A program made the translations under genes and the position numbers. A DNA stretch of 64,000 nucleotides, taken from positions 434,001-498,000 of the forward strand of contig SAXG01000005.1 of NCBI GenBank assembly GCA_012932865.1, in the 5' to 3' direction. Each line of letters opens with the position of its first letter. The first letter of the stretch is position 1. The stretch comes from Amylostereum areolatum (Eukaryota > Basidiomycota > Agaricomycetes > Russulales > Stereaceae). Below, piece by piece: positions 53,602 through 64,000 of this stretch. Below the pieces are notes generated by a model. The model did not search any database. It was not told the DNA's origin and was given only the letters and a program-made list of their open reading frames with translations.

Positions 53602-55704
53602 TTACGAGGACTGAGTCGCGGCGAGGCCGATATTCGCCTTGTAGCGGGGGAGCTGGGAGGCGGGGGCAGCCTTGAGCGGCGCGACGGTGGGTGCACCAAT
53701 GGCCTTGGCAATCGCGTCCGACAGGCTCTGGTCGACAGCGGCGAACACGGACACTGTCGTTTTGCGTGAGCGTGAGGTGGAAGAACGATCGCCGCAGAGA
53801 ACAACGTACGCTGCCTGGCCTTGACCTCGGCGCTGCGCACGTTCGTCAGGTGGACGGCGACGTTGTGGACTAGATGCTCGCGAGCTGTCTGATCCAGCGC
53901 CTTCTGGTAGAGAGCGCGAGGCTGCTCGAAGTCGACTGAAACATTCAATCAGCTTCCGATGCTTTTGAGCGCAAAAAGAGCGTCACGTACGCTCGTTGAT
54001 CTCCGAAAGCTCCGACCGCGCGTTGCCAATCCAAGTCTCGTGCTTGATTTCCTTGTCCTCGTACGGCTTGGCACGGTAAGAAAGAGGCGAGATCGTGGAT
54101 TGGTAGTTGGGGCGCGCGCCTTGGTTGGTGAAGGCCATGGGACCGTCGCGCTGGAAGTTGGCGATCGGAACGATGGGCGCATTGACGGGAAGTTGTTGGT
54201 AGTTAGCCCCGAGACGGTGACGGTGAGTGTCGGGGTAGGAGAACAAGCGCGACTGGAGTACGGGGTCGGCGGAAGGCTCGATACCGGGGACGAGGTGAGA
54301 CGGAGAGAAAGCAGCCTGCTCAATCTCGGCGAAGTAGTTTTGCGCGTTCTCGTTGAGGACGACCTTGCCAATAGGGCGCAAGGGGAACTCGGCGTGCGGC
54401 CAGACCTTGGTAAGATCGAGCACGTTGTAGCGGAACTTCTCGGCTTGCTCAGGTGTCATCGTTTGCTGATTACACATGGATCAATTCAATCATCCTTTGT
54501 CAAGGACCGGTGAATTTACTTACGACGTATACTGTCCAGGACGGGAACTTCTTGTTCTCGATGGCCTCGAAGAGGCCCTGGATACCATAGTCGGGGTTGT
54601 CCCCGGCGAGCTTCCCAGCGGTCTCGTTATCGAGAGTCTAAACACATTAGTTAGCGCATATATCGTTACAAACAGGTGATTTCAATCACCTTGAATCCAC
54701 CGTCGGCACGGAGGTGGATCTGAACATATTGCCAGTCACCGTTCTCGTTGACAAACTTGAGAGTGTGGCCGGAGTAGCCGTGCTGGTTGTGATAGCCGTC
54801 GGGAGTTCCGCGGTCCGAGAAGAGGATCATGACCTGGTGGATACTCTCCGGGTTTTGGGAGAGATAATCCTATGCATGATGGTCGGTGAGCACGAACGTC
54901 CATCTGTGTGTGTGCGAAAGGGAAAGGAAAGCGAGGCGAGTTTGACATCGGCCATTGCCGGATCGAGAATAGTCGCGGCGGCGGCACGTGTGCCGGCCAA
55001 CTTCGCGCTTTCGCTCTGGCCAACACCATCGACTGGACAAAAGACTCACCCAGAACATGTCGGCATCCTTAAGGTGAGTCTGAGGGTCACGCTTCTGTGT
55101 GTGAATGAAGTGGGGGAACTTTGCAGGGTCGCGGATGAAGAATACGGGGGTGTTGTTGAAGACCCAGTCGAGGTTGCCCTCGTCGGTGCGTATCTTGATA
55201 GCAAACCCACGGGGATCGCGAGCGGTGTCGGCGGAACCAGATTCACCACCGACGGTGGAGAAACGGATGGTGGTGCGGGCCTTGGTGCCGACCTTCTTGA
55301 AGAGGGAGGCGCAGGTGAGATCGGTGATGTCATGGGTGACCTCGAAGTAGCCGTGGGCACCGGCACCCTTGGCGTGCACCTGGAGAGCGGGTATTGTCAG
55401 CATCGGCGATGATGGAATGATCGGGACGGGAAGATCTGGGGATGAGGAGAGACAAAGGTACGCACGACACGCTCCGGGATGCGCTCGCGGTCGAAGTGAG
55501 CGAGGAGGTCGATGTGGTGGAAGTCTGTGGGGATCGGGGGTGAGGAGGGGAAAGATCGACGGGGACGTGAGAGAGCGCACCCTGGAGGAGAAGAGGGCCG
55601 GTCACTCCGATCTTCTGAGCGGCGTAGGGGCGGGAGACGGGGGCACCGTTGGAGGTGGTGTAGAGCGCGCCGTCCTTGCTGTCGAAGACTTGCTGGGAAG
55701 GCAT
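53602..55704 (-). CDS. Catalase (haem, small-subunit clade)
   Basis: Monofunctional haem catalase converting hydrogen peroxide to water and oxygen. About nine exons and roughly 510 residues, the small-subunit size. Landmarks: catalytic His in [20 protein letters not shown] (join spans an intron), distal Asn in [34 protein letters not shown], and the haem-ligand motif [14 protein letters not shown] with the proximal Tyr. The extended KSE-type C-terminal flavodoxin-like domain of large catalases is absent. No signal peptide is seen: it begins [20 protein letters not shown]. The C-terminus (LAATQSS) has no clear peroxisome SKL tripeptide. It diverges from the CDH gene. Confidence 0.94.
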
Positions 55705-58555
55705 TTTGGACGGGGTGAAAGGGGGTGATGGAGATGAGAAAGCGAAGGACGCTGAGGGGGCAACGGGCGCAAAGGGAGGACCTCTTATATACCCTGGGTA
55801 CCCTGGGCTTACGGGCGGGACGCGTGACGAAGGGTTGGAACGCAGCGGGAAGGCATCCGTCATCGACCTCCCCACGCAATCGGATGCTCATCATTGGTCG
55901 CCTCGAACTCCTCTGTACACAGATCCTTGGATGGCCTCCTCCCCTCGGCCGACGATCCCTCCACCATCGCGCTCCTGGCCCCTGCTCGATCCCCGACCTG
56001 GTCTGATCCACCTCCAGCTATGTCTCATTACTCAGAGCCCTCCATCGCACCATTTCTCCCTATCGTGCAACTATCGTGCAACTATCGTGCGCCAGAACTA
56101 TACTCCTCGGCGCACCCCGCCTTCCTCTTGGGCTTTCTATCCACCCCGTCACGTTCCCCATCTCTCGCTCGATTCCTGAGCCGAGCTCGCTCTCGATCCC
56201 TTCCCTGTCCCATCATATGATCGTGCTCCATTCCAGCTTTAAATCACACGTGGCGAGCCTCTTTCCTTACTGTCCGGTCACCAGGCTAGCCTCTGTTGCG
56301 CGAACAACGCGTTAAAACGCGCGTGAGCACGTTCATAACCGCTCACCTGCCCCATGTCTTACTCTTCCGCACTGCACTATCGGGTGCAGACGCGACGACT
56401 GTTTCCGGGATTCTTTGCATTGTGCGTTAACCCCGTTCCCTCCCGTTCCCCGCTCGTAAGACGCGGGATATGACGCGTCGACGCGTCGACGTTCATCCCG
56501 GCTGACCCCTCTTTTCCTTGTTCCAACCTGTTCCAACCGGCCCCCGAGATCAGCCCTCTCCTTTTCTCGCCGCGGACGTCCATATATTTGTCATTCCCCA
56601 TGTACCATCATAGCCGCTATACGATAATCGCGAATCCGGGTCCGAGCAATACAAATCCTCGCGTACACCCAAGCGTTTCGGCGTCCGAGTTGGAGGTTGC
56701 GGTCAAATTCCTACGTGCACCCAACGTGCACCCTCGCAGTGCAGCGTGCGATAGGTACCCACAATCTCCTCGATCTCACCTCATGGTGTGAAAACCGCAT
56801 CTTCCACGGCTGTGAACGGTCGCGTCCGAGAAACGTGTAGCCCACGATGAGCCGGGGCGGACCTAGGACTGCAGGTAAGCTATCTCGTCACTGGGAAGCT
56901 TGAGCAGCGACCAAGCGATCCTGCATATCAGTGTGGTGTCAATTGCACATCCTGCTACGAACTGACCTCAGTTGTATACTTGTATCAGTACCCGTCGGAT
57001 GGTTTTGCCACAGACAGGGCATGGATGCTCGCAGCCAAGGCCCAAGGATAGCGCCGCAATCAGATAGACCTCGAAGACTTGCCGACCCATCGATCTAGGA
57101 CGAGCGCTCTGCTCCAGCGATCCCGTCCGGAGAAGCGCGTCAAGCGTGTGCTATTCTCGACCGCCTGGAAGTAGCACCACACGTGTGTGTGACTACAATA
57201 CATCCAGGGAAGAGACGGTGCCGATAGTTGATTGCGTACGCCCGGAATCCAGTGGGATAATCTTCAAGTCTGCGTTGGTCGGTCACCGAAGTCGAGGATG
57301 TGGTCTCGCGGCAGCGTGAGCACTTACCCAACTCAACGGTGCAATCATCTGCCGATGAGACCGAGACGCGCAATAGACCTGATACGATTGCAGAGTACAC
57401 CGCGATGGGTCGAAATGAATAACAGCATGATGGCGTGTCCTAGCATTGCACGTTGGACAACCCCGGCGGAGATTCGCGCAATCGCTCATCTTGTTTTTAG
57501 TCAAACACGGTAGAGGCGAGAGCTCAGGAACTTACCTCCACTTTTAGCTTCCCGAACTTGCTATACAATGGTCGGGCTCCGAGAGAGGTCCTTAGAAGAA
57601 TGGACGGGGCTAATCTTCCCCATGGGGCTCGCGCGTTTGAATAAGCGCCGAATCCAAACATGAGGCTCGCAAGCTCTCACGATGCGTCGCGCGCGTCTGA
57701 CTCTCATCCTCCTTACCACTCCCTCAAAGGTATAATTCTGCACACCCGGAGAAGCACATCCTCACATGACATTGCGACTCCTCCCCGTGTCAGAAGATAC
57801 CATACTTGATCGTGCCAGGGGATCGACTTATCCCTCCAAGGCCGAGTCCAAGCAAGCCTCAGGAGCGTACCACGAAACCATATGCACCCGGTAGAGCTAT
57901 TCTCGATCCATACGCATCGTTCTGGGTCCGGAGCCCTTCGCCTTTGAATGCACGCGACTCGATATCCAAACGCAGCCTAGAAAAGACACGGACGCGGACG
58001 CAGTACGTGACTATATGCACTCGCTTTACTGTCCTCATTCATCTCCAGGTTAACGGTACTCCCGACACCTCCTGAGCGCACTCTTTTATCGGCCCAACTT
58101 CGGTTCTCGACCTCGCGACAAACCTCGTTCTCGGACTACCATCGCCCCCTCCCAACAATTCCATCCTTCAAGACCCTGCGATACCGCCCTTCCACCATCA
58201 CTTCCTCCCAAAGTGCCTGACTTTCCCCGTCCCCCCGTTGTTTTCTCGGGAAAAACCCCAACATCGACGTCGTCACGCGTGCTTGGCGGCTGAACAGGCG
58301 CATCCGGCGCATCCGAGCTCTTTCCGGTCGCACCTCTCCGCACCTCACTCCAATCTCAGGACATACAGGCGTCCGTTCAATGTGCACCGCTGGCACCCCG
58401 CATCATATGGTCTACACCCCGCCGCCCCCGTAAAAATGGACGCGCATACGGGTATATCTCGCATATATGCGTTCGTTCGAGCGCGGCTTTAAAGAAGACG
58501 ACAGTGTTGGCGTTCGAGATAACGTACCCACTTCCCCGGCCACAAACTCGCGAGG
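55705..58555. other. Divergent 2.85-kb region between catalase and cellobiose dehydrogenase
   Basis: No supported gene. A TATA box for catalase lies at 55784. The region is large for this gene-dense window and probably carries the regulatory sites of both oxidoreductase genes. A short triplication of ACTATCGTGC occurs at about 56067-56094. Confidence 0.5.
55784..55791 (-). promoter_or_regulatory. TATA box of the catalase gene
   Basis: TATATAAG on the minus strand, 80 nt ahead of the catalase ATG at 55704. Confidence 0.6.
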
Positions 58556-61914
<3,359 letters not shown>

Positions 61915-62221
61915 AAGCCTCTCGTCGTGGACGCATGTGTACGATATAGCGGCGATGCAGACGACTTGGATAAAACATGGGAGGCGACGTACACGACCGC
62001 CGTATTTCAGTTGTTGGCTGGGGCCCGCGTTTACTTAGGGATTTTCCAATCATTCACGACAGTCCGGGGTGCGGGGGAAATAAACTTGTTTGGGTGAATT
62101 ATGAGAAAGATACAAGCTGGTATGAGTTGCCCTTAGTCGGAGGGGATACATGGGAGGGGATTTGTCGCTGACTGTCGAGTGCAATGTCCGTATCCTTCGT
62201 ACTACACATCGGAAAGGATGT
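61915..62221. other. Short convergent gap, nothing recognised
   Basis: About 300 bp between the CDH stop and the V-ATPase subunit E stop, tail to tail. Confidence 0.45.
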
Positions 62222-63294
62222 CTAAGTGTAGAACTTGCGGTTCTCGTTCGCGCCGAAGAGATCCTTCCGAATCTCAGGAAGCATCTGAAGGGGAAAGTAC
62301 AGCGTAAGGACAATGTGAAGGCGACGTGCATGATGGAAGCAGAATGCGAGCAGGGGGGAGGAAATGGAACTACGTACCCGACCCTCAAGTAATCGCAGGC
62401 GTTCGTCCAGAGTGTTGTCGAGCGTGATGCGCCTCGTTCCGCTAATGAGTTTCACGCCGCCAGCCCTGTTCGGGCACCAACGCCGTATAAGCTTCATATC
62501 TCACCGAACGGAACGAGAAACGCACAGTTCATCGCTCAACGAAGTCTCCACCTCCACCTCGACGTCCCTTCCGCTGATCTCGTTGTACGACTTCTTCGCC
62601 GCGTCGACGGCCTGCCTCACCGCGCTTTCGTCCTTTGCGCGGGCGTACACTGTCACGGAGGGTTCGAGGAGCTGGAGGAATCCCTGGACGAGGACGCCCT
62701 CGAGGAACTGGACGTAGCGCCCCTCCTCTGCGGCGAGCTTGACGATCTCGGAGCGGGCGGTTTCGAAGAGGTCCTGGAGGTGCTCCTCCCGGCGATGAAG
62801 AAGCTTCAAACGGGACTTGTTCGTCAGGGTGGATTGCGCGCTGCACATTGTCGAGGCGAGGCGTGGGGCACAACGTCAATGCACAGAACATAACCCCGAA
62901 GGACACCAAAACCGTACATCTTCTGCGCGGTCTCCGACCCCTTGCGTTTCTTCTCAAACTGAGCGTCAATCGCCTGTTGCTCGTGCTTGACGAGCTTGGC
63001 CTGTGCACGACGAAAGCAAGTGAGCGATGCCGAAGCGATGGATGCCAGGCGGATGCGTGCCGCACCTTCTCGATCGCGAACTCCTCGTCGGCCTTGACCC
63101 TGATCTCGCGGGCTTTCTCCATAGCCTCCTGCTTGATGAAGGCGACCTATGTTCCAGAATGCGTGTGATAAATGAGACATGGACGAGGCGATAGGATATG
63201 TTTGAGGGAAAGTACGGATGCGAATGGTGTTAGGACGGCGGCGTACCATCTTGTTCATCTCGGAAAGAACCTCATCATCGTTGAGGGGAGCCAT
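62222..63294 (-). CDS. VMA4: V-type proton ATPase subunit E (Vma4)
   Basis: Peripheral-stalk subunit of the vacuolar proton pump, pairing with subunit G. Five or six exons give about 230 residues. N-terminal helix: MAPLNDDEVLSEMNKMVAFI then KQEAMEKAREIRVKADEEFA IEK region, split by introns, typical of subunit E. Then KLVKHEQQAIDAQFEKKRKG, SRLKLLHRREEHLQDLFETA, and the globular domain with VLVQGFLQLLEPSVTVYAR. The last exons read GGVKLISGTRRITLDNTLDE, RLRLLEGRMLPEIRKDLFGA and NENRKFYT. All are landmark segments of the family. The start ATG at 63294 is the only one giving the standard N-terminus. Confidence 0.93.
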
Positions 63295-63570
63295 GATGGA
63301 AGATTGAAGCGCGTATGTGGTGGCGGTGGGACGTTAGGGACAGTTAAAGTCGGGTCCAAGTGAGGTCGGATGAGAGTGCGCGACTAAGGTCTAGTTTGAA
63401 GTGCTGAGTATCTAGCCTACAAAGTAGCAAACCAATAACTAGTATAGTAGTGACTACAGTCTACCCATACCGTCTACGTCTACAGTCTACACTTGTCACC
63501 TACAGTCTTGGTTAGTAGTTACAGACTTAAATGTATGGTCTAAGACTGTGAGTAGGAAGAAAAAATGAAA
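63295..63570. other. Intergenic with degenerate CTACAGTCTA repeats
   Basis: Short imperfect copies of a CTACAGTCTA-like sequence occur around 63450-63520. No gene supported. Confidence 0.4.
63560..63565 (-). terminator. Pol III terminator of tRNA-Gly
   Basis: Six T residues on the minus strand, five bases beyond the mature tRNA end. Confidence 0.7.
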
Positions 63571-63648
63571 TGCATTAACGGAGAATCGAACTCCGGGCGG
63601 GTCGAGTCTTAATGGCAACGACCCAGGTTACCACTACCCCACTAATGC
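63571..63648 (-). tRNA. tRNA-Gly (anticodon GCC) with a 7-nt intron
   Basis: On the minus strand, acceptor GCATTAG pairs with TTAATGC, discriminator A. D-arm GGGT/ACCT, anticodon stem GGTCG/CGACC, T-stem CGGAG/CTCCG around TTCGATT. The anticodon loop is 14 nt rather than 7: TTGCCA, then seven extra bases (TTAAGAC), then T. This places the intron one base 3' of the anticodon, the canonical eukaryotic site, and leaves anticodon GCC. Total 78 nt, 71 after splicing. Confidence 0.88.
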
Positions 63649-64000
63649 TTGCTATAATATGCTTACTCGATATTATCAGCTACCCGTGACCCCTTCTCCC
63701 CATCTCCTTTACATAACAGCGCACGACGCAAGACCAACAAAATAATTTGTTACAAGGCGTGTATGTAGACATGAAACCATAAACAACTGTCCGGTAACAG
63801 CAGCAAGAGTCGTAAGCAATACCCGTGAGTCGCGTGAATATAAAGGTCTAATGCGTGTATCTCGAGTCCGCTTGTACAGAACGGTATAGGTCGGCAACGA
63901 AAGTACAACAGAGCGGGCGCGTACACACACACGACATCGTGTCGAGGAAGAAGGAGGGAGAGAAAAAGCAGACTATGTAGTAGGTGAGAATGGGAATGGT
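63649..64000. other. Right edge of the window, no gene seen
   Basis: Frames here are short and lack protein-like features. It may be the flank of a gene lying beyond the window. Confidence 0.35.

Noticed and set aside
55705..55875. N-terminal extension of catalase upstream of its ATG
   Set aside because: The frame stays open but the extension is low-complexity, overlaps the TATA box region and would not resemble catalase N-termini.

Overview
The window is nuclear DNA of a filamentous basidiomycete, most likely a wood-decaying (white-rot type) Agaricomycete. Genes are dense and split by many 44-70 nt GT..AG introns. Gene content includes a two-domain (cytochrome plus flavin) cellobiose dehydrogenase without a cellulose-binding tail, GH18 chitinases, a mitochondrial uS4 of fungal type, SPC97/GCP2, HIR1, MTR4, SEC65, FAP7 and SWC5. 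No virus, integrase, reverse transcriptase or transposase gene was recognised.

Layout. 1-5.1 kb: the 3' end of one ferric reductase, then a complete paralogue. 5.9-7.6 kb: two tandem serine-palmitoyltransferase small-subunit-like genes (minus). 8.0-12.4 kb: gamma-tubulin complex GCP2/SPC97 (minus), back to back with mitochondrial ribosomal protein uS4 (plus). 13.2-16.5 kb: dienelactone hydrolase and an extended SDR reductase. 16.7-21.2 kb: SEC65/SRP19 (minus), a small membrane protein, a nearly empty 2 kb, and FAP7/AK6 (minus). 21.8-26.1 kb: two tandem GH18 chitinases. 26.4-30.3 kb: a short zinc-finger gene or remnant, SWC5 (minus), then a convergent pair of unknown genes bracketed by a perfect 30-bp inverted repeat. 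30.8-35.7 kb and 45.3-47.3 kb: three paralogues of a C2H2-zinc-finger-array plus C-terminal RING protein. 36.3-45 kb: a DUF4336 gene with a one-base frame break, HIR1/HIRA and an MFS anion transporter. 48.5-53.1 kb: a small basic protein and MTR4. 53.2 kb: tRNA-Asp. 53.6-61.9 kb: catalase and cellobiose dehydrogenase, divergent over 2.85 kb. 62.2-63.3 kb: V-ATPase subunit E. 63.6 kb: tRNA-Gly with a 7-nt intron.

The most interesting signal is the zinc-finger/RING family. Three nearby genes share many C2H2-like fingers with H-x6-H spacing, a low-complexity middle, and a C-terminal RING interrupted by an intron at the same site in all three. One member expands its fingers in 156-bp two-finger units. 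A fourth locus resembles only the N-terminus. I know of no assigned function for this architecture. An RNA- or DNA-guided ubiquitin ligase family is a reasonable hypothesis but only an inference. Other points for follow-up are the 30-bp inverted repeat, 7-bp repeat arrays about 130-190 nt past several stop codons, the divergent catalase/CDH promoter and tandem 3' splice sites that change frame at 48.6 kb.

Exon joins were read by eye from splice consensus and protein continuity. Gene spans are firmer than individual exon edges, and start codons of intron-rich genes are the least certain part.
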